Source: Ciona savignyi (Eukaryota; Chordata; Ascidiacea; Phlebobranchia; Cionidae). From it: DNA of 64,000 nt. The stretch's first letter is position 1, and each line of letters opens with the position of its first letter. The notes under the pieces were generated by a model. It saw only the letters and a program-made list of their open reading frames with translations. It was not told the origin of the DNA and did not search any database. The stretch is taken from the NCBI GenBank assembly GCA_000149265.1, contig CH003396.1:125445-189444 (forward strand). The letters run 5' to 3'. Below are positions 11,989 through 22,900 of the stretch, in pieces. Position numbers and translations under genes: made by a program.

Positions 11989-14900
11989 ATGTTCGAGAAT
12001 ATGACGACCTCGACCACTCAATCGATTTTATTGAATCTCACAACTTATTCTGCAGGAGAAATAGGTAAGTTCTCGTAAATTGATGCATTAAGTTCTAAGG
12101 ATACTGCGTAAAATGATAAAATAATTATTCTATTGGCAGTTTATTTAAAATAAATTTAAAAATTGAATTTTGGTTCAAAATTGTCTTTTACGTAAATTTT
12201 CATTATATTGCACATATCTTTTCTTATTTATGAATGTAATATATACGTTAACAAACTACGAGTATATATGTTATGCGACACAAATTTTGGGACATTATAA
12301 TGCGTATAGGCCTAACATTTATAAAAAAAACAGAAAGTATTTACAAGTTTTCTAATTAAAAAAAATACGATTTGTAACTTCGTGGTAAAAGAAATGGCAG
12401 CTATTAATTATGCATGATGTGATTTGAACGAAACGCAAAAGAAAGCACTTGCAAATTTGCCCAAGAGTGCGGTTGTCTTATTCGATTTGTCACTCGCTTA
12501 AAGACCGGAATTCTGATAAGGATGTCTCTTTTTCACTACAAGGCAATTTTGTGTGTGATCAAATCAATACTTTGCCAACCATAAAAACCGGATGTTTTAT
12601 GGCAAAATGAACAATTTGAATGAATAATCGTCCCTTCGTAGCCTATACTGTGTATTTGTGAAAAAAAATTATAGACTAGATATAAGTGGCAATTATACCA
12701 TGGCTATTGTGTGTGGTGTTATGGAAAACATACCAATTTTGCTTTGGAAGCTCCCAAGACGCATTATTTCGTGTACAAATTTATAGGGACTTCTTAATTT
12801 CAGAAACAGGCAAAGTCAACAAATGCTGCGCAAATACTGGCTTCAAATTCCGATTAATTCTGACAGCGCCGAGCATTGTCGTATAGAGAGGCAATTGGAA
12901 ATTTCGTTCCAAAATTAAGTCAATAGTCCACAAAATTGACAGACTAACCACAATTTCGACTTACTAAAAATATTGACTTTTGCTAGAACCAACCCTACAC
13001 AATAAGAGTGTATGTGTTAAACAAATTAAAAACACAATGGTCGAAACATTCTACAAAATACAATACCAACGTACTGTATACCAATATAAAGGTATTTACT
13101 TGTCCATTCGGTTTTGCTGACGGCTTAACTTTGTTTGATCTAAAAGAAATATTAAAATCTTACTTTTTTAAATCAAAGTAAAAATAGTTAAACAACAAAA
13201 TACAACGTATTAATTATAGCGCGGATAATAAACAGCAAATTCTCCCAAGCAGAATTTATGATTTGTTTTATAAAAGTGACGTGTGGTATTGGTATGAACA
13301 ATTTAGTACTCCAGTATGTGTGCACGGTAAACAAAAGTCTTGTGACATAATAGTTGTTCGGAACAAACATGTTTTAAACTATTTAAAGGGTTGTAAATAC
13401 CCACAATTAGTACAATACTTGCGTTACTTAAACCCGATATGGCAACGAAGGTATACTATTATATGATAATTTGTTGGTATGTTCGTACGACTTATTGCAG
13501 TAATTTTCAGCACTTTAAAATAGCACATGTTAGATTGGGGGGCACTGCTAAAACAACGAGAATATGAAACTACGCCGTTGAGTTTAAAACTAAAATAAAT
13601 GGGGGACATTTTTACAAACTAACCCACCGTAACTACACTCAGCTTTATAAATGTTTTTTTTTCTAGCCCCATATCTTATTTTCATTTTCGCCGATTAATA
13701 GTCTCCGCGATTATCTACCAGTTTAAAGAAAACGCAAGGTCAGCGCGGCCATTCCTAAGCACACTACGTGTTCCACCGGTTTGCGCTGCCTTGTGCACAT
13801 CAGATACATTACTGTACTCACAAACCCAGCTGTCAGTAATACAAATTTAATAATTTTTTTACCATGCTTAGTTTCGAACCCGTATATGACTCATCACTTG
13901 GACCTTTTTTGTGTAGGTTGATATATGTAACAGTCGTGTGGCAATAAAAATGGCGATAAAATAACATAACTTTATATCATAACTGCAAACTTTTATATCA
14001 TAACTGCAAACTTTTATATCATAACTGCAAGATTTTTTATGTTTTTTTATGTTTCTTAGGTTCGGGAAAAGTTACCTGAAACAATCTCATTCTGCTGTAA
14101 TTGCCATAAACTTAAGAAAATTTCTTTTGCTTATTGTTATAATTGCAGATACCTTAACAATAAAATTTCATTTAACAATTTTTCTTTTCCGTAACAGACA
14201 ACAGCTTTCCGTCTTTCGTTTCAAACGTTGCGATATCAGGATGTATTGGGGTTCTGCTGCTTCTTGGGTTTCTTGGAAGCTTCTCCACTATGACGGTGAT
14301 CCTTGTGAATAAAAGCTTGCACACCAAGGCCAACTTCTTCATACTCAGTCTGTGTGTCTCCGATCTCATTTCAGCGCTCGTCTGCTCCCCCTTGTGGCTG
14401 TACCGGAGGACGTGGGGGTTCCACACTTGGGAATGGGGGCAGTTTTTATGTGAGTCCATTTAAATTTTATATATTTTTAAACTTAAATCTTGGGGCGGTT
14501 TGAATAGGGGAGCATAGGATATCCTTAGTGGGTAAGAATACGGGGCGTTGAAACAGGTATGCGTAAAACACTGCTGTCCTCAGTTCGTTTAGGTATTTTT
14601 ATTTTTATACGGCTTGCAGTTTCGAAACCATGATGGACTTGTTTCTAATACCGTTTTTTGTATATCAATGGGTCGCGTTAACCATCCAGCCCCGCGACCG
14701 TATAGTTACCTCCGGCCCCACAACCAGGGCCGGTTTTAGGCCGATTTGACCGATTAGATCAAATTGGGCCCCGCACCTTGAAGGGGCCCCGCGCTAGCGG
14801 GGGTCTTTTCTGTATTACGTTTAAAATATTACTGAAACGTAAAAAAAGTGAAATAATATTCTTTCTCATGATATCAATTTGTTGTGCATCGTAACTCAGT

Positions 14901-17900
14901 CAAAGTGTCTGCCTGTTACGTCATAACTTTCTATAGAATGCGAGATTGCTAAAGCCATTGACTTTGAAGTTATTTTGAATGACTTTGCTAATAAAAAGGC
15001 AAGAAAAGTCTTTTTCTGAAAAAACTGAAGGTTAATTGCCCAATTTTCCTTTTTTTGCTATTAAAAGTAAAACAATATATCGTAAATAAGCATCCACATT
15101 ACCTTTAATATGTTTTATAGCAAGTATTAAATGTCTATTTTTGTAGTTTGTATGTACTGGTATGTATTTTATGATATATAAACACCCATTAATTTCGCTA
15201 TGAAGAGTAGGGGCCCCGCCATCACATTTCTAATTGGGCCCCGCGGTTCCTAGCACCGGGCCTGCCCACAACCGTATACTTACCTGCGGTCACATGACCG
15301 CAGAGTTACCGATAGCTATTGCAGTGTAATGTATAACATTACCCCAAGTTTCTTTAACCCAGTCATCAGTTAGACCAACCCATTTACTAGTCATTATTTT
15401 GTTAAAGTAAACACGCAACCACCGTCGTCAAGTGTTAGTTTTCGAATCATGTCGTTATCAAGAGATGTGCAATCTACCTTTACCTCATGCACAAATCAGT
15501 CTACCAACATTCGTGTATAATGATTAATCGGCGACTGCGACCCTGTGTTACCACATCTGTCGATACGATAGAAACACAGGTTTATGAATGATCATTCCTC
15601 AAAAATCGAACCACTGTTCCCCACACAACGGACTGCTGTTTGCATATTTAACACACGGAAGAATAAAAGGAAATGCACACAAGGCGAGTGCAGCTGTGGG
15701 TCATGATCTTGACAAGTCATTCCGGCGTCTTTTCATCATTCTTTGAACGAAGAACAATGTTATGCGTTTACAGTGGCACTGCTATGGATTAGTCACGTTT
15801 ACACGTTTGCCATCACGCTGATACGTAAAATAAAGATATTGTTCAAATGATCCCGGCCAATAATTACGTGTAAAATTCAATTGATTACGGGTAAAATGCA
15901 GAAGTTTATAGGATTTCGGCCGGTTAGCTCATTCGTAGTGAATCGGACCGTCAACTGAAAGGTAGCAGATTCGATATTTGCGGTAAGGTAGTGTGTTGTA
16001 TCCTTGGGGAATGCACTGACGTAACATGAACTTAAATCGTATAGTGATAGCTAAACCACGAGTATCATGCCCTGCGTAATATGAAATCCAATATAGCCAC
16101 AAAGGCATCAAAATTATACTGTAATGATAATGTATGCTCGTATCATGCTAATACAGTGCTTTTTCTGTACGTTAAAACAGCACTCACATGATGGGTGGGA
16201 ACTAGTAAACACGAAAATACGAGTATCATGTCCTATGTTATATTTTCGCCTTTTGCAGGCAAATTTTATTGGACAGCTGATTACGCGACAAACTACACCA
16301 CATCACTTCACATCGTAGCGTTCGCCATGCTGCGTTTCGTCGCTATAAAGTGGCCGTTTCTACCAATGAAGATGTCGAAAAGGGCCACACTCATCTTTAT
16401 CTGCGCCCTATGGATCATAGCGACTATAGCTGCATTGCCACTTTACTTTCTTATGGGTGTAGATTTAATGAGAGGTAAGCAAGCACTTACACATTTTAGT
16501 GATGACACACGCCATATGAAAACTAAAATTCTGTATGATCGTGTGGCCGAATGGGTAACGCCATACCGATATATATATATATATATATATCCGACTCCTA
16601 TACAAAAACTGTCCAAGGGTCTTGCTCATTATGGGTCCGACCCTTGCAAAACAATGGAAATTCAAACCATTATTTATTATTTATGTTTGATACTGACATT
16701 GTCGTTCCCAAGGCAGTTTTATTTGTGTGTAAGTCACTATATATATATATCGGTCGCGCTACCATTCGTACACAAGACCGTGGTAATGGCAAAAACTGAT
16801 CTTTAGCTCGTCGGTTGCATTCTTGTGCAAAGTACATATCGGCCATTGCATGAACTCAATGGTTTATTGGGTTGTATTATAGCTATTGTGATGACATTCT
16901 TTTACGTATTCGCCAGGTAATCTGACGATAGCCCGTGTGATAACTCCTTTGCGTGGTTTCACTAATAGGGATACAACATATATATCCTAGCCTAGCCTAA
17001 CTTACTTATAAAAACACCCCATAAAAAATGAGTCTTGACTTTTCGTTTTTCGCTTTTCCGATCATTCAAATATAAGTTTAGTTAGTTTATTAGTTTAGTT
17101 TATTTTTTGTTTTCATGATGAAAACACGAAGCAGGACTATTAATAATAATTTGGAAAACGTAAAAAAACGGCAAAACGACAGTCGTTAGAAAACGCCTAA
17201 AAAAGCAATAAATTATTAAATTTCGCTATAATTAGACGTGACCGCTAAACCGAAATAAAAAAAAGTTATTTTTCAGCATCGCGAGACATGGGAAGCATGT
17301 GGCCTTCATGCTCAATAGACAACCGAGGAGAGTGTTGTACCAGTCAGTATAAGCTCTACATTGACGTGTGTTATTCAGTCCTGTTCTTCGTGCCTGATAT
17401 ATTGCTTGTGGTTTTGTCCATCTGGATCACCAGATCCCTTGTTGCCAGGAAAAGGTTAGTGTTGCTCTTATTTGCAATGAATTATCGAAAAGCTTTGCTT
17501 ACTCTAACACCACCGGTTAGTCTGGCGGTTTTTGTGCGACGCCTTTCAGCCAAAAGGTTGCAGATTCGAAACTGGTCGCTAGCTAGTTGGTTGTGTTCTT
17601 AGGAAAGGCGCTTAACAGACATTGCCCGAGCCCAGCGGATTAATGGGATCGACAAAATTAAAGAAATGTATTTATCATACACAACGAACCTCGCAATAGA
17701 TCAGGTAAACCGATGGTGGGCGCGATGTGGGATAAACATGAATATCCTATCTACCACGGATATTTATGTTTATAACATGGATGATAAAACAAGGCGTTAC
17801 TGCGTGCTATTGTCAGGTTATATTGCACCCATCATTCGGTTACCGTAGCTATTGCAGTTTGTTATTCATATGATTGGTCTCCGATTTTTGTATTTTAGTT

Positions 17901-18779
17901 GAACCTATTTATATCCGCTGGGTTCATACGAACTCGAATTCGAATTTCTAATGAAATAGCTCTCGTTGCCTATTCGGCCATACAACCTCTCTAAAAACTT
18001 TTTTTTACTGAGTTAAGTTTCGAACCCATGATTGGCGCGCCACAGGACCATTTTATGTAGAAATCGGTTTATGTATAGGCAGCGTTAACAATTCGGCCAC
18101 ACAACCTCCCTTAAAACATTTTTTTTACTGGGCTAAGTCTCGAACCCATGATGGGCTCGTCACCAGGACCGTTTTTTTGTATAAGAGTCGGTATATGTAT
18201 CGGTGGCGTTAACCATTTGGCCACACGACCGTGCCCCTTCCACAAACATTTGTTTATAATCTCAGGTTTTTGCAACGTTACGCATCCAGTGTCCGGTCTA
18301 ACAAAGGAACGCTTAAAGAACAGCTTTCAAAGAACTCAGATATATCTTCGACCATCGACATGCCTGACTTGATTATTAATCATGCTGTCGTTGATGCTGC
18401 TGATGCAGGTCTACCGCCCAGTGATGTTGAGAAGCCTGAAAACCTTCCGAATCCTCACCCAGTTGCTGATAAGACTTCCAGCGTTCCACAGTCTGAAAAT
18501 GAAACCAACATTGGACGCGAAGTCGGTACATTTGTTCAGCTCTCATCTATCGTAGTTTGCTTTATGATCGGCTATCTTCCGCAAACTGTTTACATGATGC
18601 ATTCTACCAACACCTCCGACATGGAAAAGAGCGTTTACAGCGATTACTGGTTCGGAGTTGCGTCTTACCTTTGTATTCGACTGAGCGAATGCATGAATCC
18701 GATCATGTATAACATGGGGTCCAGTAACATTAGAAGCAAAACCATGAAACTTTGGCGTAAAATTCTAAGATGCAAATAG
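11989..18779 (+). CDS. Class A (rhodopsin-like) G protein-coupled receptor 2
   Basis: Predicted exons: 11989-12064, 14198-14449, 16259-16474, 17277-17454, 18266-18779 (phases 1,1,1,2), giving 411 residues. Exon 1 was chosen because it ends in a phase-1 donor (ATAG|GTAAGT) that joins in frame, and it encodes a Thr-rich tail with N-M-T and N-L-T glycosylation sites. TM2 contains SLCVSDLISALVCSPLW as in receptor 1. TM3 starts with CKFYW and leads to AMLRFVAIKWP, where DRY is replaced by LRF. The second extracellular loop has GECCTSQ, TM6 has IGYLP and TM7 has NPIMY. The third intracellular loop is long, acidic and Pro/Ser-rich. Exon 3 is exactly as long as in receptor 1 (216 nt). The introns are larger and hold a hAT element and many SINEs. 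The ligand is unknown. Confidence 0.9.
13850..13945 (-). repeat. SINE family B fragment
   Basis: It reads TTAGTTTCGAACCCGTATATG then GTCGTGTGGC, the reverse complement of box B and a degraded head. It lies in receptor-2 intron 1. Confidence 0.45.
13967..14033 (+). repeat. Short tandem repeat, about 21-bp unit, three copies
   Basis: The unit is CTTTTATATCATAACTGCAAA, repeated three times with near identity. It lies about 165 bp upstream of receptor-2 exon 2. Confidence 0.9.
14596..14702 (-). repeat. SINE family B
   Basis: It contains GCAGTTTCGAAACCATGATGG (box B side) and GGGTCGCGTTAACCATCC (box A side) in reverse orientation. It lies just left of the hAT element at 14725. Confidence 0.6.
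14725..15264. mobile_element. Non-autonomous hAT-type element, 540 bp
   Basis: The left end starts CAGGGCCGGTTTTAGG and the right end finishes CACCGGGCCTG. Both sub-ends share AATTGGGCCCCGC in inverted orientation. The element is bounded by a perfect 8-bp direct repeat CCCACAAC (14717-14724 and 15265-15272). An 8-bp duplication and CAGGG termini are typical of hAT transposons. No transposase frame is present. It sits in intron 2 of receptor 2. Confidence 0.88.
15918..16040 (+). repeat. tRNA-like retroposed fragment
   Basis: The start GCCGGTTAGCTCATTCGTAG resembles a tRNA D-arm/box A. GCAGATTCGATATTTG resembles box B, followed by GTGTTGTATCCTTGGGGAA as in family A. It is a diverged relative of family A in receptor-2 intron 2. 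Confidence 0.4.
16537..16645 (+). repeat. SINE family B with an AT microsatellite inside
   Basis: GATCGTGTGGCCGAATGGGTAACGCC is followed by an ATAT run (about 16569-16590), then CCGACTCCTATACAAAAAC and ATTATGGGTC. A second, inverted head fragment with its own AT run lies near 16727-16785. Confidence 0.6.
17513..17754 (+). repeat. SINE family A in receptor-2 intron 4
   Basis: The head GGTTAGTCTGGCGGTTT, box B GCAGATTCGAAACTGG, the GCCCAGCGGATTAATGGG block and the GGATAAACATGAATATCC tail are intact, with an internal deletion before the tail. Confidence 0.78.
17955..18232 (-). repeat. Tandem array of SINE family B copies
   Basis: Two nearly complete copies (18001-18108 and 18117-18232) lie head to tail, preceded by the head of a third (17955-17990). 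Each carries TTTCGAACCCATGAT or CTCGAACCCATGATGG and ends in GTTAACCATTTGGCCACAC or a variant. The last copy ends only about 33 bp before the exon-5 acceptor of receptor 2. Confidence 0.75.
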
Positions 18780-19972
18780 CACAATAACCCATTCAATTAA
18801 GTAGTACAGTGTTAACGATATTATTCAAATATGTCCACTTTAGTCTGTTGTTTTTTTCATACGTATTTAAATTTTAAGCTGCTGTTGTTTTTTTAAATAT
18901 AAATTTTCATATTAACGAATGCTAGATGAATATTGGTTGTTAAGCCAAACACGTTTTGTTTTGTTTGTACAACATATTACTAAATACGTTATTTAACGGC
19001 ACTGTTAGTCCTATTAGGTCCAAACGTCTTGTTGTATATTACGGAAGGTTTTCCAGGAAATACATATCGACTAATATGACACCGTCTTTTTAAGTTCTAC
19101 TCTCAATAATTTCAAATATAATTGTTTATGTCGTGTCGTGCTCTTTATTTGTAATTAACCTTCTTTCTATCTCTGCTTTACTGATTCATATTGCGTTTAC
19201 TGTGGTTTTGTAGAATATTTATAATATTTTGATAAGCGTTTACTTTTTGTTGTTAGTGTTAAAAAATACAAAAACAAAACCAGTTTCTTTCTTTGAAATT
19301 TGTGATGAGAGTCTATTGCACAAATATAAAACTATAAACAACTAGTTTTGAACAGGCTTAGTTTGGAGGTAATCTAACGGCGTCAGAATTCTCTTTTACC
19401 GATTCGAGAGGTAATCTAGCGATTGTACTTGTGATTGTGAAGACGCCAAGCGAAATCGGTATAGGTGTCAGCCGCGTTAAGCATTCGGGCCGTATTATTA
19501 TTTTAAAGGGTTAGGTATCGAAGCCATGATGTGCTCGTCGCTCAAACAGTTTTTTTTATAATTTGTGCATGAATCGACCTAGTTTATTATTCGGTTTCAT
19601 GAAAGTAATTAATTAAAATATAATACTGGCAAAATGCTGTTTGATCAAGGCAAATATAGCCGACGTTGTCTAAATTTCTGCTGTTTATCTTTGCTAATTT
19701 ATTTTATAGTGTCACGAAGGAGCAGAAAATAAACTGACTCAATGATGTTATATCATGTGTTTAAATACCTTTATGTTGAATCCCCTTTACAACCATAGAA
19801 TACTATATAAAAATACTAAATATTATATAGTATTCTATGATACAACATCGCAAATATATTGTCGCTAGAGTGCGTTAGAGATCAATGTAAATAAACTAGC
19901 AGAAACTACCTAACTAATCCAGGATTTGTTAACTGTGGTGTGTGAAAGTTTATGATAGTTTTAGTCTAAAAC
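18780..19972. other. Intergenic region, receptor 2 to EXOC8
   Basis: No gene is seen. It contains AT-rich 3' flank, a degraded family A fragment near 19365-19440, a family B SINE near 19456-19570 and a perfect hairpin at 19794-19839. An AG preceded by a T-rich stretch (19963-19964) sits 8 bp before the EXOC8 start codon and could be a 5' acceptor. Confidence 0.6.
19794..19839. repeat. Perfect inverted repeat upstream of EXOC8
   Basis: CATAGAATACTATATAA (19794-19810) is repeated as its exact reverse complement at 19823-19839, making a 17-bp stem with a 12-nt loop. It lies about 134 bp before the EXOC8 start codon. Confidence 0.9.
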
Positions 19973-22900
19973 ATGGAAGGAACGAAAGCACTTCCCAAGA
20001 TGTCTTCATCTCTGGCGAAATCTTTAAGTCAACGGAATTTTGATCCTGATAAATGTAAGAGACGGATTGAGGATATTCAGGATATTCATGTTTATCCCCG
20101 TGAATGGGAAGACCTAGGGGGTTATCACACGGGCAATCGTCAGATCATCGTCGGGTTACCGGAGCTATTGCAGTGTGTTGTATATGATAGACACGTTCCT
20201 TCAATTTAGTAGAACCCATTAATCCGCTGCGTTCAGAAAATGTCCGTAAAGTGCCTTGCCCAAGGACACAACCGACTAGCTAACGACCAGTTTCGCACCT
20301 GCAACCTTTCGATTGAAAGGCGATGCACTTAACCGCTAGACCACCGGGGAGGACATTGGTGTGTTAATTTTATAACATTAAGAGATCTATACACGATTTT
20401 CGTTAGATAATTAGTTCCCTGATTCCACGGTTTTGATGTTAAGCACTTTCACTGTTTTGTATAATATGATTAAATATACCGGCCAAGTAGCTTATTCTGT
20501 TGTTTTAAATCAAAATGTCGTGAAATTAAAACCAGTCAGCTGCTGGTCGGTTGCATCCTTGGGCAAGGTACTGAAAATGCATAGGATAGCCCGTATGGAA
20601 AGTACGTCAATTTTCGCCGAGATCTCGAGTGTGCACACACCATATATTTAAGTGTGCAAACATCCAAGAGTGCACACTTCAAGTGTGCACAAAATCTCCT
20701 CTTTGTTACCATTTTGTAAAATCTTAAACAAACATATTATTCTATTCTAAATCTATCGTGTCCATCAGCTAACATATATATCTACTTAACAAAAAACGTA
20801 CTGACAGTAAATTACCCGAGGTCCAGAGGTAGGTTTACAGGTTTGTTGGAAATTATATGATCTTTATACTGCCAGCTCACGAGCATGTGTGAAATTACCC
20901 AAGTGTGCAAAGACGCAGGGAATAAAAAATCTCGAGTGTGCAACTGCCGTACTTTCCATACTGGTAGGATAGGATATTCATGTTTATCCCCAAGAATGGG
21001 AAAATGCAAGGGACGTTAACACACAGGCAATCGTCAGATTATCTTCCACCCACCGTCAGAATACTGGAGCTAATACAGTGTGTTGTGCATGATTCATATC
21101 TTTCTTCAATTTCGTAGAACCCATCATTCCACTGGATTCGGGCAATAACGGTACTCTGTTAAGTTCCTTGTACAAGGACCTAACCTACCTGGCGAACAGT
21201 TTCGAACCTGCAACCGCCAGATTACCTCTACCACCCAAATACTAAATTCGCTGAACAACAAATGCAATTTTTAGTTGCAAAGAGCATCAGTGCACAATCG
21301 GATGGGGATAAAGATCTGCAAGAAAATCGACAACGAGTTCACGCTCTTGGGGAAGACACTGCTCAGATATTGAAGAAACAAGTTTATCACAACTATCAAC
21401 AATTCATTGATACTGCAAAAGAAATTTCATGTACGACCCTTTTTTAAAGTGCCATATACTTACATATTCAATATACATAAATGTATATGCTTCCGTATCT
21501 GTCAGGCACAAGTACCTTATATGCTTCTGTATCTTTAAAGCACAAAATAGGAATACCAAATCGAACCTTAACCCACATGGCACACAATGTCACACACAGA
21601 GTGAAATTATTTAACCGTTGTCTTATTAAGCTTTATGTCTACCCATATTTTACTTTGAGTTGCCAATGGCAGTATTCTGCTTTGTAGTCTATAATTATCT
21701 GACATTGCTTAAATGTCATACAGGTATGGGCTTTTGTGTGGCTCAGAGTATGGTAATTCCAATGTATTTCCAATAATCCCATTCACAAGTCCAAATACCT
21801 GTACCCAGTGAAATGATGGGTTCAACCAAATTAAGGGAATGTCCAATTCATACACAACACACTGCAATATCTAGCGTAACCAAACGATGGGCTTGAGGTG
21901 ATTTGACAATTGCAAGTGAGTTAAGACCCCGTGAGTTTACACCCCTTGCGTTTTCTATTTCACAGGGATAAAAAACAGAAATTCCTTGTTTCCTGTCGCA
22001 CATTCTAGGAGTCTGTCATTAACAAACCTTAAATTGATATCTGAATGTTGATTGAACATTTCAGTCTTGGAAGGAGAGATGTTCCAGTTGAACCACATTC
22101 TCACTGAACAGAAGAACCTAATGGACACGATGACCACTATTTTTGCTTCCAAGGCAAAAGGTTGGAATACTGTTTTGTCCTATCACAATCATAACGATCT
22201 CTACACTTACAAAAAATGACATCACATATTTTCTAAAAATGTCATAATTATTTTAAACATAAAAATCAAACACCATATTCAAAACCCTATGTACATGTTA
22301 TCTTATTTGCATTGCACCCCTCACAAAATAACCATTTACAGCTAGATACAAATATATATATTCATTATATTCATATATATATTCATATATATTATATATA
22401 TAAGTGCACTTACATAGGTGTAAAAGTACAAGAGAAATTTGCTTCTTGGTAACACATGTCGGTATATTTAATATACCCATCAGTTTATATCGTTATGTTA
22501 AAGTAATATTTATCAGCTAAGTTCAATAAGGTACAGTTTAAATCTCTCACTTTATGATTGTATATTTTGTGTATATAGGATGGAATTTTTATGTTTATTC
22601 CCATGGATGGAAAATTGCATAGGACGTTAAAACATGGGCATTCATCAGATTACCTCGCACCTACTGTAAGGTTACTGTTGCTATTGCATTGCGTTGTGTA
22701 TGATTAAGACAGTTCTTCAATATGGTGGAAACCAATATTTAACTGGGTTTAACTCTTTCCGTCCCAACTCGCCATATATGGCGAGTTGGTGGTAAAACAT
22801 GGTATCCCGCCTGTACATAAATGGATGCAAATCTAAAAAACGATTTCTCCGCAATGCGTAATGGTAGAGACCTCAGCTATGGCTCATTCGATCAAGGAAA

